A stretch of 64,000 nt of DNA from Roseovarius autotrophicus (lineage in GTDB: Bacteria; Pseudomonadota; Alphaproteobacteria; Rhodobacterales; Rhodobacteraceae): NCBI RefSeq assembly GCF_018069895.1, contig NZ_JAGQDH010000003.1, forward strand, positions 124,001-188,000, in the 5' to 3' direction. The notes beneath the pieces are model-generated. The model had not been told where the DNA came from. It did not search any database and saw only the letters and a list, made by a program, of their open reading frames with translations. Positions within the stretch are counted from its first letter, which is position 1. Every line of letters starts with the position of its first letter. Position numbers and translations under genes: made by a program. Positions 1 to 11,227 of this stretch are shown one piece after another.

Positions 1-1
1 C

Positions 2-814
2 ATGGGCAAGCTGCGCCATGTGGACAACAGTTCTCGCAGGCCCGCCCCGCAGCGCCGCGCCTACCGCCGGTTTCTCAAGATGGATCTCGCCGGACCGGAG
101 GATTGGGTCATCCCCATCGACGCCGACGAATATATTAACGTCAGGACCGGCGATCATACCTTGCGCGCCCTGACCGCCGCCGTGCCGGGCGCGCGCACGA
201 TCTCGATGACCTGGCGGCTATTCGGCAACGGGGGTGTGGTGGATTACGAGGACGGGTTCCTTACCGATCAGTTCCCCCGCGCTGCCGCCGACAAGACTCC
301 CCGCCCGCCACAGGCCTGGGGCCTCAAGACCATGTTCCATCGCGGATTGTGGGACCATATCGGCGTGCACCGGCCCAAGCGGCCCACGGTCGGCACTTTT
401 GCCGATCTTCACTGGGTCAACGGATCCGGCCAGCCGATGCCAGAGCGGTATATGTCGGGCGCGTGGCGCGCAGGGCCGGATTCGCTCGGCTATGATCTGG
501 TGCAACTCAATCACTATGCGCTCAAGTCCTGCGAGTCCTACCTTGTGAAAAAGGCGCGCGGGCGGGCGCATCACGGCGGCGAGGCGCTTGGCCTCGACTA
601 CTGGCAGAAGATGAACCACAACCGGATCGAGGATCGCAGCATCGACGCCATCCGCCCGGCCAAGGCCGCGATCTATGAGGATCTGCTCTCGGACTCCGAG
701 GTGCGCCGCCTGCACGAGGCGTGCTGCACGCGTCACCGCGAGATGATCGCCGAACTGCGTGCGCGCCCCGATTTCGGCGCGCTGATGCAGGCGCTTTTGC
801 CGCAGGCGGCCTGA
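2..814 (+). CDS. Glycosyltransferase family 2-like protein (5' partial)
   Basis: Probable glycosyltransferase of the family-2 type that transfers sugars to surface polysaccharide. The visible 270 residues contain IDADEYINV near residue 39, which fits the metal-binding DxD region of GT-A enzymes and is preceded by a segment (APQRRAYRRFL) typical of the middle of such proteins. The ATG at the left edge is therefore probably internal, and the true N-terminus lies outside the window. The gene converges on the methyltransferase-like gene that ends 3 bases downstream. Acceptor and donor sugar cannot be told from the sequence. Confidence 0.7.
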   Translation: MGKLRHVDNSSRRPAPQRRAYRRFLKMDLAGPEDWVIPIDADEYINVRTGDHTLRALTAAVPGARTISMTWRLFGNGGVVDYEDGFLTDQFPRAAADKTPRPPQAWGLKTMFHRGLWDHIGVHRPKRPTVGTFADLHWVNGSGQPMPERYMSGAWRAGPDSLGYDLVQLNHYALKSCESYLVKKARGRAHHGGEALGLDYWQKMNHNRIEDRSIDAIRPAKAAIYEDLLSDSEVRRLHEACCTRHREMIAELRARPDFGALMQALLPQAA

Positions 815-817
815 GCG

Positions 818-1414
818 TCAGAAGGCGTTGGTGAAGGCGCCGATGATCTGGGTCAGATCCTCGCGGGGCAGGGCGCGCTTGCCCAGAACGAATTTCGCCA
901 TGCGTCCGCGTGTCGCGACCGGCTGGGCAAAACGTTCCACCGCGTGATAGCGGGGCCGATCGGTGTAATCGTCAAACAGCACCACCGTCTTTTTCGTGCA
1001 GCGAAGCATGACGGCGTAGAAACACGCCTCGCGAAAGCGGCCGTCGATCAGCACCGTGTCGGGGGCCACGAAATCGGGGCGATCCCAGACCTCGAGCGGA
1101 TAGCGGTGATAATTGCGATAGCCTGCATGATCCAACGGGCGGCCCCATTTGCCGGTCTTGCCGATCGAAGTGTAATGCAGATGCACGCCTGAGGCGGAGC
1201 CGGCCTGATCGAGCCAGGCTTGCAGGTTCTGTGTCCATCGCTTGTCGCTCTCGACCGCGAACACAGTCTTGCCCGCCATTTCCGAGGCCAGCACCGTCGA
1301 GCCGCCGCTGCCATATTCGAGGATGACACGCGCCCTCTCATATGTCTCGCGCACCAGATCGGCCACTTCGGGCGAGAATGTCAGCTCCGGTCTTTCGATA
1401 ACAACCTGGTCCAT
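818..1414 (-). CDS. Class I SAM-dependent methyltransferase-like protein
   Basis: A 198-residue protein with a Rossmann-type cofactor motif, EYGSGGST at residues 33-40, followed by an acidic residue at the end of the next strand (AVESD) and a later LFDDYTDR segment. This fits a small class I methyltransferase fold. A longer frame exists, but the ATG at 1414 has an AGGAACAGTT ribosome site directly upstream and the longer N-terminus is low-complexity arginine-rich, so I chose 1414. It lies 13 bases after the FkbM-like gene on the same strand and they are probably co-transcribed. The substrate is unknown; a polysaccharide or glycan role is inferred only from neighbours. Confidence 0.65.
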   Translation of the reverse strand: MDQVVIERPELTFSPEVADLVRETYERARVILEYGSGGSTVLASEMAGKTVFAVESDKRWTQNLQAWLDQAGSASGVHLHYTSIGKTGKWGRPLDHAGYRNYHRYPLEVWDRPDFVAPDTVLIDGRFREACFYAVMLRCTKKTVVLFDDYTDRPRYHAVERFAQPVATRGRMAKFVLGKRALPREDLTQIIGAFTNAF

Positions 1415-1427
1415 AACTGTTCCTGAC

Positions 1428-2198
1428 TCACTGTTTTCCAAGCCACCGCTCGGGCAGGGCAAGCGCCGGGCGTTTGGGATTGTGCCGCCGGTCAAGCGGG
1501 TGCGGAAGCGCGCGCGCAGGGCGCAGCCCCGCCGCCCGGTCGCGTCGCAAAAGCGTCGCCTCGACCACACGCGGGATCGCCTGCCCCTCGATCTCGACAT
1601 GGCCCGAGACGTTGTTGGGGTGGAGATGCACCGTCACGAAGTCCTCGCGCAGTTTTTCCACCACGGCAAGTGCGGGGGCAAGGAACCGCGGCTTGGTCAG
1701 GATCGAGGGCAGGTGGTGCCATTCGATCACGATCATGCGGAACCGGCGCAAGAGCGCAATCGGCGCGGCGGCAAGCGTGGCATATTCCGCCCCCTCGATA
1801 TCCATCTGCAACAGCAGATCGGCGGAGGGGTCCGGGTCGGTCTCGGTCACCCAGGAGGCAAGCGTCATGTATTGCCCCTCATCCTTGTCGCCCAGAAATT
1901 TAGGCACGAACTGCGCGCCCGGCACATCGAGCGGCGGATGTGCGACCGAGGCATCGGCCATGAAGGACGCAATGCCGCGCTTGGCCAAGTCCATCTCGAA
2001 ACTCGCCTGTTCCGAGACCCCGGGCGAATAGCACGCCGCGATTCCGCGCAGATCGTCAGGCACGAGATAGCCGCCGTCACCGAAATCGCCCAGCCGGATG
2101 AGCGCCGTGTCGGTCTCATGCGGCGTCATGAAGGCGTCGATCATGGCCACTGCCTTTGGGTCGATCACGGTGCGGTGCGGGGTCACGGTCACGGTCAT
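1428..2198 (-). CDS. FkbM-family methyltransferase-like protein
   Basis: A 256-residue protein with the FkbM-type core: MDIEGAEY at about residues 132-139, followed by hydrophobic segments and IEWHHLP. FkbM-type enzymes O-methylate sugars or natural products. The N-terminal part (GDFGDGGYLVPDDL) is seen in bacterial members linked to surface glycans. The C-terminal 35 residues are basic and proline-rich and look poorly conserved. It is upstream of another methyltransferase-like gene and near a glycosyltransferase, which supports surface-glycan modification. The ribosome site before the ATG is weak. Confidence 0.65.
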   Translation of the reverse strand: MTVTVTPHRTVIDPKAVAMIDAFMTPHETDTALIRLGDFGDGGYLVPDDLRGIAACYSPGVSEQASFEMDLAKRGIASFMADASVAHPPLDVPGAQFVPKFLGDKDEGQYMTLASWVTETDPDPSADLLLQMDIEGAEYATLAAAPIALLRRFRMIVIEWHHLPSILTKPRFLAPALAVVEKLREDFVTVHLHPNNVSGHVEIEGQAIPRVVEATLLRRDRAAGLRPARALPHPLDRRHNPKRPALALPERWLGKQ

Positions 2199-2286
2199 GG
2201 TGCTGCTCTGATTGTGGGGCCTTTGATTGTGGCCACTCGCCCCGCTCTAGCATAGCCTGACCTTGCAAGGGCAGGATTTTTTGCCC

Positions 2287-2700
2287 TCAGCCCCCACGTC
2301 GATAGCGGAAAACGCCGGTGCCGGTGGCCAGCACCGCACCGGTGTCGTCGCGCACCGTGGCTTCGGCAAAGAACGTGCTCTTGCCACCGCCGGTGCGCCG
2401 CGCCTCTGCAATCAGCCGCGTGCCCCGCGCCTGCCCGAGGTAATTGACGGTCAGCGACAGCGTCAGCGCCATCTGACGACGTTCAGGATCGCCCGTGTAG
2501 CAGCCCGCAAAGCCCATGGCCGTATCGAGAAGCGTTGCGTGGATCCCGCCATGGGGCAGGCCCTGCCGGTTGGTGAGATAGGCCGCCATCGGCAACTCTA
2601 CCCGCGCGAAATCGGGCGCCCAGGCCACCAGCCGATAGCCAAGGTGTTTCTGCAGTTCCGAGGGCGGTTCGCCATCGAGCAGCCGTTCCAACTCGGTCAT
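2287..2700 (-). CDS. PaaI-family hotdog thioesterase
   Basis: Hydrolyses acyl-CoA or aryl-CoA thioesters. At 137 residues it has the usual length of a single hotdog domain, and it carries the PaaI-type motif GLPHGGIHATLLDTA near residues 47-61, where HGG and the following acidic residue belong to the active site. Its ATG overlaps the stop of the upstream phosphotransferase gene by four bases, so translation is coupled. It is the third gene of an acyl-CoA ligase, phosphotransferase, thioesterase operon. The chain length of its substrate is not readable from the sequence. Confidence 0.88.
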   Translation of the reverse strand: MTELERLLDGEPPSELQKHLGYRLVAWAPDFARVELPMAAYLTNRQGLPHGGIHATLLDTAMGFAGCYTGDPERRQMALTLSLTVNYLGQARGTRLIAEARRTGGGKSTFFAEATVRDDTGAVLATGTGVFRYRRGG

Positions 2701-3719
2701 GCCTTGCCCTCTGCCACGTCAAGTCCCGCGCGCGCGAACTCCGGAACATACTCTCCGAGGCGCAACCCGCGCGCCGGGTCTGCCGCGTTGCCACTCAGCG
2801 CGCGGTTTTTCACCCCTTGCAGGATCGCCGCCATGCGGAAATAGGCGAAGGCCAGATAGAATCGGAAATCCCCGATGGGCGCGATCCCGCGCCGCTCGCA
2901 ATAGCATGCGACGAAATCCTCGTCCGACAAGAGACCGAGCGCCGCCCGGTCCACCCCGGCAAGACCGCGCCCCTCGGCGGTCGCAGGCATCGACCATTGC
3001 ATGAGCACAGCCGCCAGATCGGCATAGGGATGGCCGGTGGTGGACAATTCCCAGTCAAGAACAGCGCGCACCTCCGGTGCGTCGGGATCAAAAATCAGGT
3101 TGTCGAGCCGGTAATCGCCATGGACTAGACAGCGCTGCCCATCCTCCTCGGGCATATGCGCATCAAGCCAGCGGATCAGCGCCTCCATCTCGGGCAGATC
3201 CTCCGTTGCCGTGGCACGATACTGCGCCGCCCAACGGTCTGCCTGACGGCGGTAGTAGTTGCCGGAGGGGCCGTAATCGTCAAGACCCGTCGCCGCAAGA
3301 TCGACATCGTGGATAGCCACCAGAACCCGGTTCATCGCGTCGATGATGGCGCCCCGCTCCTTAGGGGCAAGACCGGGCAGCGACGGCGCGTCGAAGATGC
3401 GGCCATTGATCTCCTCCATGATATAGAAGGCCGAGCCGATCACGCCCTCATCCTCGCAAAGCGCATGGACCTTCGCCACCGGCACGGCGCTTTTCTGAAG
3501 CGCGCGCTGCACGCGGAATTCGCGCTCGACTGCATGTGCGGATTTGAGCAGCACGCCGGGCGGCTTGCGGCGCAGAACGAACCTGCCGGAGGGGGTTGTC
3601 AGCCGATAGGTCGGATTCGATTGTCCGCCGCTGAATTTCTCGGCCTCGACCGGGCCGCTCACCCCTCGCAGATTCTGTCCCAGCCACGCCTCCAGCGCGG
3701 GCAGGTCAAGCCCGCTCAT
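2697..3719 (-). CDS. APH-family phosphotransferase (ACAD10/11-type)
   Basis: A 340-residue kinase-like protein of the aminoglycoside-phosphotransferase superfamily. HGDYRLDN at residues 200-207 is the catalytic loop and LDWE at 221-224 supplies the metal-binding acidic residue. The close match to the subgroup that accompanies acyl-CoA dehydrogenases suggests a hydroxyacyl-CoA phosphorylating role like that of ACAD10/11, not antibiotic resistance. It overlaps the acyl-CoA ligase gene upstream and the thioesterase gene downstream by four bases each. The substrate assignment is inference from family and operon. Confidence 0.8.
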   Translation of the reverse strand: MSGLDLPALEAWLGQNLRGVSGPVEAEKFSGGQSNPTYRLTTPSGRFVLRRKPPGVLLKSAHAVEREFRVQRALQKSAVPVAKVHALCEDEGVIGSAFYIMEEINGRIFDAPSLPGLAPKERGAIIDAMNRVLVAIHDVDLAATGLDDYGPSGNYYRRQADRWAAQYRATATEDLPEMEALIRWLDAHMPEEDGQRCLVHGDYRLDNLIFDPDAPEVRAVLDWELSTTGHPYADLAAVLMQWSMPATAEGRGLAGVDRAALGLLSDEDFVACYCERRGIAPIGDFRFYLAFAYFRMAAILQGVKNRALSGNAADPARGLRLGEYVPEFARAGLDVAEGKA

Positions 3720-5359
3720 GCCGCACCCCCGCGCAACTCCGGCAGGACATAATCTGCCATACGCTCTCGTAGGGTGAGCTTGGAAATCTTGCCCGTCGCG
3801 GTCAGTGGCAGTTCCTCTACCCAGATCAGATCATCGGGCAATTGCCAGCGCGCGAAATGGGGGGCCATATGCGCCTGAACCTCTTCAAGCGCGGGTCGCG
3901 CCGTGTCCGCCGCAACCGCCACCAGAACGGGCCGTTCGTCCCATTTCGGATGCGGCATCGCCACCACGGCGCAGGCGGCAATCGCGGGATGTGACAGCGC
4001 GGCGTTTTCCAGATCGATCGAGCTGATCCATTCGCCCCCGGATTTCACAAGGTCCTTGGCCCGGTCGCGGATCACCAGCCGCCCCTCCGCATCGACCGAG
4101 GCCACGTCGCCTGTGCCGAACCAGCCCTCGGCGTCGATGGCGGCGTGGGTGGCCTCGGGGTTCTCGAAATAGCCGGAGATCACCGTATTGCCGCGCACAT
4201 ACAATTCGCCGACCGCTTGGCCGTCATGGGGCAGGCGACGGCCTGTGTCGTCCACGATCTTGAACTCCACCCCGAAGAGCCGTCGCCCGGCGCAGCACTT
4301 GGCGGCGATAAGGTCCTCCGCGCGCGCACCCTCATAGCGCGGCGGCAGCACGCCATGGGTGCCGATGGGGCTCATCTCGGTCATGCCCCAGGCCTGCGCC
4401 ACGTTGACGCCGCGCGCCTCGTAGGCGTCGATCATTACGCGCGGCGCGGCAGAGCCGCCCACCAGCAGATCGCCAAAGCCCTGCGGGATACGCCCCTGCG
4501 CCTCGATCTCTGCCAGAAGCCCCGCCCAGACCGTCGGCACACCCCAGGCGGAATAGACGTCTTCGCCATCCATCAGGCGAAACAGGCTTGCCCCGTCGAG
4601 ATGCGGCCCCGGCATCACCAGCGTCATGCCGGCGAGCGGAGCGGTGTAGGGCAGGCCCCAGGCGTTGACGTGAAAGAGCGGCACAACCGGCAGGATGCGT
4701 CGGCCCGCCCGAAAACTGCTGGTCTGGCAGATGGGCACCTGAAGCGCGTGCAGCACGGTCGAGCGATGCGAATAGAGCGCGCCTTTCGGGTTGCCGGTGG
4801 TGCCGGAGGTGTAGCACAGGCCCGACGCGGTATCTTCGGGCAGGTCAGGCCAAGGGAAATCACCGGGTTGCGCCGACAGCAACTCCTCGTAGCAGAGCGC
4901 GTCAAGCGTGGTCTCGGGCATATGCGCGCGGTCGGTGAGGATCACGAAGCGCAAGCCCTCGGGCAGGTTTGAAAGAAGAGATTCGATCAGTGGTATAAAG
5001 GTCAGGTCGAGAAACAGGAGCCGGTCGCCCGCGTGATGGATGATATAAAGCAGTTGCTCGCGCGACAGCCGCGGATTGATCGTGTGACAGACCGCCCCCA
5101 TGCCCGAGATGGCATAATACATCTCCACATGCCGATGCCCGTTCCACGCCAGCGTTGCCACCCGGTCGCCGGTTCTCATGCCAAGCGCGGTCAGCGCATG
5201 GGCCAGCCCCGCCGCACGCGCCAGCGTCTGCGCATAGCTCTGCCGGTGAAGATCGCCCTCTACGCGCGCCGAGACGATCCCCTCATCGCCATGCGCCTCA
5301 GCGGCGTGGCGCAGAATGTCGATGATCCTGAGCGGCCTGTGCATCATCGCGCCCTGCAT
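3716..5359 (-). CDS. Acyl-CoA synthetase (AMP-binding, medium/long chain)
   Basis: Activates a carboxylic acid to its CoA thioester through an acyl-adenylate. The protein has 547 residues, usual for the family. It shows the AMP-binding motif [10 protein letters not shown] at about 184-193, the GTGDVA motif and the C-terminal [12 protein letters not shown] hinge motif of long- and medium-chain acyl-CoA ligases. A longer frame starts at 5416, but the ATG at 5359 is preceded by GAGGGAGGAACACGG, a strong ribosome site. It is the first gene of a three-gene overlapping operon with a phosphotransferase and a thioesterase, which together look like a fatty-acid or hydroxy-acid activation unit. Confidence 0.88.
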   Translation of the reverse strand: MQGAMMHRPLRIIDILRHAAEAHGDEGIVSARVEGDLHRQSYAQTLARAAGLAHALTALGMRTGDRVATLAWNGHRHVEMYYAISGMGAVCHTINPRLSREQLLYIIHHAGDRLLFLDLTFIPLIESLLSNLPEGLRFVILTDRAHMPETTLDALCYEELLSAQPGDFPWPDLPEDTASGLCYTSGTTGNPKGALYSHRSTVLHALQVPICQTSSFRAGRRILPVVPLFHVNAWGLPYTAPLAGMTLVMPGPHLDGASLFRLMDGEDVYSAWGVPTVWAGLLAEIEAQGRIPQGFGDLLVGGSAAPRVMIDAYEARGVNVAQAWGMTEMSPIGTHGVLPPRYEGARAEDLIAAKCCAGRRLFGVEFKIVDDTGRRLPHDGQAVGELYVRGNTVISGYFENPEATHAAIDAEGWFGTGDVASVDAEGRLVIRDRAKDLVKSGGEWISSIDLENAALSHPAIAACAVVAMPHPKWDERPVLVAVAADTARPALEEVQAHMAPHFARWQLPDDLIWVEELPLTATGKISKLTLRERMADYVLPELRGGAA

Positions 5360-5425
5360 CCGTGTTCCTCCCTCTACCGTGGCGGGAAAGGTTGCATGGA
5401 AATTGGCGGGGATCAATCGGGCGCT

Positions 5426-5496
5426 CCGTCATCTTCGGGCCTGACCCGAGGATCTCCAGACCCGCAAAGACCCCCGGTCAGGCCGGAGGGTGACGG
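5426..5496. repeat. Palindromic intergenic repeat element
   Basis: Two imperfect inverted arms of about 26 bases, 5426-5451 and 5471-5496, begin with CCGTCA and end with TGACGG and share the cores GCCTGACC and GGTCAGGC. They flank a 19-base centre. The arm sequence, including TGACCCGAGGATCT, resembles the dispersed palindromic units common in alphaproteobacterial genomes. It lies between the divergent acyl-CoA ligase and rpe genes. It could fold into a long hairpin or act as a repeat inserted between promoters. No second copy was noticed in the window. Confidence 0.7.
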
Positions 5497-5573
5497 CGGG
5501 AACAGGCAGACGGACTTGACCTCGCCCGCCCGAGCGCGCATGTCGCCCACATCCCTGCCCGTAGGAGCCAGCC

Positions 5574-6275
5574 ATGAGCCTTGACCGTTCCATCAAGATC
5601 GCCCCCTCCATCCTGTCCGCTGATTTCGCCAGTTTCGGGGCCGAGATCCGAGCCATCGAGGCCGAGGGCGCCGATTGGGTCCATGTGGACGTGATGGACG
5701 GGCATTTCGTGCCCAACCTGACCTTTGGCCCGCCGCTCTGCGCCGCCATCCGCCCGCATATCAGGACGGTCATGGACGTGCATCTGATGATCGCGCCGGT
5801 CGATCCCTATATCGATGCTTTCGCGAAGGCGGGTGCTGACATCCTCACCGCGCATCTGGAGGCGGGGCCGCATATCCACCGCACGCTTCAGGCCATTCGC
5901 GGCGCGGGCTGCAAGGCGGGGCTCGCGCTCAACCCAGGCACGGGAATCGACGGGGTGGAGAACCTGCTCGACATGATCGACCTCGTTTGCGTGATGACCG
6001 TCAATCCCGGTTTCGGCGGGCAAAAGTTCATCCACAGCCAGATCGACAAGGTGAAGCGGCTGCGCGCCATGATCGGCGACCGGCCCATTCATATCGAGAT
6101 CGACGGCGGCATCACGCCCGAGACGGCGCCGCTGATGGCCGCCGCCGGGGCCGATGTGCTGGTCGCTGGCTCGGCGGTGTTCAAGGGCGGCAGCGTGGAC
6201 AATCCCGCCCCCTATGGCGCGAATATCCGGGCAATCCGCGCAGCGGCAGAGGCGGTGACCGGCACCATGGCATGA
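5574..6275 (+). CDS. rpe: Ribulose-phosphate 3-epimerase
   Basis: Interconverts ribulose 5-phosphate and xylulose 5-phosphate in the pentose phosphate pathway. The 233-residue length is slightly above the usual 220-230. Signature segments are [10 protein letters not shown] at the N-terminus, HVDVMDG at 37-43 with metal-ligand His and catalytic Asp, [11 protein letters not shown] with the second acidic/loop region, and IEIDGGI with the second catalytic Asp, followed by the phosphate-binding AGSAVF. The ATG follows GTAGGAG. It overlaps gph by ATGA, the usual alphaproteobacterial rpe-gph coupling. Confidence 0.95.
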   Translation: MSLDRSIKIAPSILSADFASFGAEIRAIEAEGADWVHVDVMDGHFVPNLTFGPPLCAAIRPHIRTVMDVHLMIAPVDPYIDAFAKAGADILTAHLEAGPHIHRTLQAIRGAGCKAGLALNPGTGIDGVENLLDMIDLVCVMTVNPGFGGQKFIHSQIDKVKRLRAMIGDRPIHIEIDGGITPETAPLMAAAGADVLVAGSAVFKGGSVDNPAPYGANIRAIRAAAEAVTGTMA

Positions 6276-6928
6276 CCCGCGCCGTCATTTTCGACCTCGA
6301 TGGCACGCTGATCGACAGCGCGCCCGACATTCACGCCGCCGCCAACCGGCTGATGGAGCGGCACGGGATGGCCCCCTTCACACCGCCCGAGACACGCGAT
6401 TTCGTCGGCAAAGGCGTGCCCCATTTCATCGGTTGCTGCCTGAAGGCGCGCGACCGCGACGGCGATGCGGGCCTTCACGCGCAACTGGTGGCGGAATTTG
6501 TCGCGGGGTATGAAACCGCCGTGACCCTGACCCAGGTCTATCCCGGCGTGGCGGCGGCGTTGGCGGACCTTTCGCGCATGGGCCATCGCCTTGCCATCTG
6601 CACCAACAAGCCGCTCGCGCCCGCCCGCGCCGTGCTTGCCCATCTGGGGCTGGACGCGCATTTCGCCGTGGTGATCGGCGGCGACAGCCTTGACCTGCGC
6701 AAACCTGATCCCGCGCCGCTCCACGCCGCCGCCCGCGCGCTTGGTGCGCGTGACGTGCTTTTCGTGGGCGACAGCGAGGTGGATGCCGAAACGGCGGCGC
6801 GCGCGCGCCTGCCCTTCGCGCTTTACACGCAAGGCTATCGCAAAGCGCCCGTGGAGGCGCTGCCGCACACCCGCGCCTTTGACCATTTCGACGCGCTGCC
6901 TGGAATCGTTGCCGACCTCTTGCCCTGA
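6272..6928 (+). CDS. gph: Phosphoglycolate phosphatase (HAD family)
   Basis: Dephosphorylates 2-phosphoglycolate. The 218-residue HAD protein has motif [14 protein letters not shown] at the N-terminus (nucleophile and acid/base Asp), motif II CTNKP, the motif III lysine in RKPDP and motif [12 protein letters not shown]. Its ATG overlaps the rpe stop by four bases, so it is translated from the rpe message. Other HAD phosphatases of the same subfamily share these motifs, so the substrate is assigned mainly from the rpe linkage. Confidence 0.87.
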   Translation: MTRAVIFDLDGTLIDSAPDIHAAANRLMERHGMAPFTPPETRDFVGKGVPHFIGCCLKARDRDGDAGLHAQLVAEFVAGYETAVTLTQVYPGVAAALADLSRMGHRLAICTNKPLAPARAVLAHLGLDAHFAVVIGGDSLDLRKPDPAPLHAAARALGARDVLFVGDSEVDAETAARARLPFALYTQGYRKAPVEALPHTRAFDHFDALPGIVADLLP

Positions 6929-6955
6929 GCCGCTCGCGCGGCGCATGATCGCGCC

Positions 6956-7918
6956 ATGAAAACCCGCCTGACCGAGTCCTTCAGCATTGCCCACCCGATC
7001 GTTTCGGCCCCGATGGCGTTTGCCGCGGGCGGGCGGCTTGCCGCAGCGGTGAGCCATGCCGGGGGCCTCGGCCTCATCGGCGGCGGTTATGGCAATGCCG
7101 ACTGGTTGGAGGCAGAGTTCGCGGCGGCGGGCAATGCGCGGGTGGGCTGCGGTTTCATCGCGTGGAAGCTGGCGGATAACCCCTCCGTGCTCGACGCTGT
7201 GCTCGACCATGCGCCTGCCGCGCTCTTTCTCTCCTTTGGCGATCCTGCGCCCTATGCGCCGCGCATCCATGCCGCGAGCGTGCCGCTGATCGTGCAGGTC
7301 ACGACGCTCGGGGACGCGCAGCGCGCAGCGGATGCCGGCGCGCGGATGATCGTGGCGCAAGGCTCCGAGGCCGGCGGCCATGGCGAGCGGCGCGGGACGA
7401 TCACGCTGGTGCCCGAGGTGGCAGACTGGCTGGCGAGGCACGCGCCCGAGGTGCTCTTGCTGGCGGCGGGCGGCATTGCGGACGGGCGCGGGTTGGCGGC
7501 GGCGCTGATGCTGGGGGCGGACGGCGTGCTCATGGGCTCGCGGCTCTGGGCCTCGGCTGAGGCGCAGGTGAGCGCGGCCATGACCGGTGCGGCGATTGCC
7601 GCTACGGGGGATGAGACGATCCGCTCCACCGTGATGGACGCCGCGCGCGGTCTCAGGTGGCCCGAGCGGTATACGGCGCGGGTTTTGAAAAACCCGGTGA
7701 CGGAGCGTTGGCACGATGACCCGGACGCGCTGCGCGCTGACCCCGCCGCGCGCGCGGATTGGGCCGAGGGCTGGGCTGGGGGCGATCCGGCGCGGGCGAA
7801 TACCTTTGTAGGAGAGGCGACGGGCCTCATTCATGACCGCCCGCCGGTGGCCGACCTCATGCACCGGATCGTGATCGAGGCCGAGGCAGCTTTGCGGCGC
7901 GCGCCAGGCTGGGTCTGA
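6956..7918 (+). CDS. Nitronate monooxygenase-like FMN enzyme
   Basis: A TIM-barrel flavoprotein of the nitronate monooxygenase (2-nitropropane dioxygenase) family, 320 residues. It shows the N-terminal PIVSAPMAFAAGG segment, a GGLGLIGGG loop, VAQGSEAGGHGE with the conserved FMN-binding region and active-site His, and LAAGGIADGRG followed by GADGVLMGSRL for phosphate binding. The family detoxifies alkyl nitronates such as propionate 3-nitronate; some relatives are enoyl-ACP reductases, so the exact substrate is unsure. It lies 27 bases after gph and may share its message. Confidence 0.82.
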   Translation: MKTRLTESFSIAHPIVSAPMAFAAGGRLAAAVSHAGGLGLIGGGYGNADWLEAEFAAAGNARVGCGFIAWKLADNPSVLDAVLDHAPAALFLSFGDPAPYAPRIHAASVPLIVQVTTLGDAQRAADAGARMIVAQGSEAGGHGERRGTITLVPEVADWLARHAPEVLLLAAGGIADGRGLAAALMLGADGVLMGSRLWASAEAQVSAAMTGAAIAATGDETIRSTVMDAARGLRWPERYTARVLKNPVTERWHDDPDALRADPAARADWAEGWAGGDPARANTFVGEATGLIHDRPPVADLMHRIVIEAEAALRRAPGWV

Positions 7919-7932
7919 GCGACACTTAAATC

Positions 7933-7970
7933 ATAACTTAAAACTATCATTTTAATCGCAAAAGAGAATT
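7933..7970 (+). promoter_or_regulatory. OxyR-like operator in the katG promoter
   Basis: The AT-rich stretch 7921-7990 stands out from the GC-rich surroundings. ATAACTTAAAACTAT at 7933-7947 fits the OxyR half-site ATAGnTnnnAnCTAT at nine of ten fixed positions. At the expected seven-base spacing a second, weak half-site begins with ATCG at 7955. It lies about 115-150 bases before the katG start, where a peroxide activator would sit upstream of the promoter. A small inverted repeat, TGTTC/GAACA at 7985-8000, follows. No oxyR gene is in the window, so the regulator is inference. Confidence 0.4.
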
Positions 7971-7978
7971 TTACCTAA

Positions 7979-10249
<2,271 letters not shown>

Positions 10250-10271
10250 TCCTCGCCGAAGAAGAAACAGG

Positions 10272-10301
10272 CAGCGCCGGGGCAAATCCCGGCGCTGTTT
10301 T
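10272..10301 (+). terminator. Rho-independent terminator after katG
   Basis: A perfect 10-base-pair stem, CAGCGCCGGG at 10272-10281 and CCCGGCGCTG at 10288-10297, with a six-base loop, is followed by four T. It ends exactly where the convergent glucokinase gene stops, so it insulates the two. Confidence 0.88.
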
Positions 10302-11227
10302 CATGTGTCGCCCTGCCGCAACGCCCGCCAGCAGCCCAGAAGGGCGGCGGTATCGTCGGTGATGAGCGTCACCGGGATCAAGCCCATGATCTCCGCATAA
10401 GGCCCCTTGGCGGTGAAACTCTCCGCAAGTCCCAGCCCCGCCAGATGGGGTGCCAGCGCGCGCGCCACGCTGCCGATGAGATAGGTGCCGCCCGTGGCCA
10501 TATGCGTGAGTGCAAGATTGCCCATCACCACGCCAAGCAGCCGGGTGAACAGCGCAAGCGTGGCGTGCGCCTCCGCATCGCCCGCCTCGAAAGCGGCGAC
10601 AATCGCGGGCGCGCTCGTTTCCACACCCATGCGAAGCCGGTGCAGCCGCGCAAGGCCCGGCCCAGAAAGCAGCGCCTCATAAGGCTTGTGCGCGGCCTCC
10701 TGCGCCACCGAAGCGATCATCCGGTTCAGCGCCTCACTCATATGCGGCAAGGAGGAATGCCCCGCCTCGGCGGGCGGCACGAAAAGACGCCCCGCCACCC
10801 GGTGCGCCACCGCGATATTGGAGCCGGTGCCAAGCCCCATCACCATGCGTGGGCCACCCCGATCGGCCTCACCGGGCAGGATCGGCACGCAGGCGGACAC
10901 GGCAAGATCGTCGAGCGCATGGGCCTGCGCCTGTAAATCGTTCATCAGATGGACGCGCGCGGCCCCGCTTGTGTGCGCCACCTCCGCCCGGTCGATCACC
11001 CAGTCGAGATTGGTCAGCCGCGCCGCACCGCCGCGCACCGGCCCGGCAACCCCGGCGCAGACCGCCGCCGCCTTGCGCCCGTCCAGATACGCCGCCACGA
11101 CCGCCCCGAACCCGTCATACGCCGCATTCTCCACCCGCGCCGCCGTGCCCGAGCAGAGGCCCTCGGGCGTTGCAAGGGCCAGCCGCGTATGGCTTGCGCC
11201 GACATCGGCCAAGAGCCACTCAGCCAT
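10301..11227 (-). CDS. glk: Glucokinase family protein
   Basis: Phosphorylates glucose with ATP. The 308-residue protein begins with the phosphate-binding [11 protein letters not shown] at about 8-18, has the catalytic LMNDLQAQA (Asp), [10 protein letters not shown] for adenosine binding and EAGHSSLP, a variant of the EGGH substrate motif. These are the landmarks of the bacterial Glk family, not ROK kinases, which lack a zinc motif here too. The start overlaps the end of the aldolase gene by eight bases. Several motif letters deviate from the E. coli enzyme (DVGAS for DVGGT), so another hexose could be the substrate. Confidence 0.82.
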   Translation of the reverse strand: MAEWLLADVGASHTRLALATPEGLCSGTAARVENAAYDGFGAVVAAYLDGRKAAAVCAGVAGPVRGGAARLTNLDWVIDRAEVAHTSGAARVHLMNDLQAQAHALDDLAVSACVPILPGEADRGGPRMVMGLGTGSNIAVAHRVAGRLFVPPAEAGHSSLPHMSEALNRMIASVAQEAAHKPYEALLSGPGLARLHRLRMGVETSAPAIVAAFEAGDAEAHATLALFTRLLGVVMGNLALTHMATGGTYLIGSVARALAPHLAGLGLAESFTAKGPYAEIMGLIPVTLITDDTAALLGCWRALRQGDT

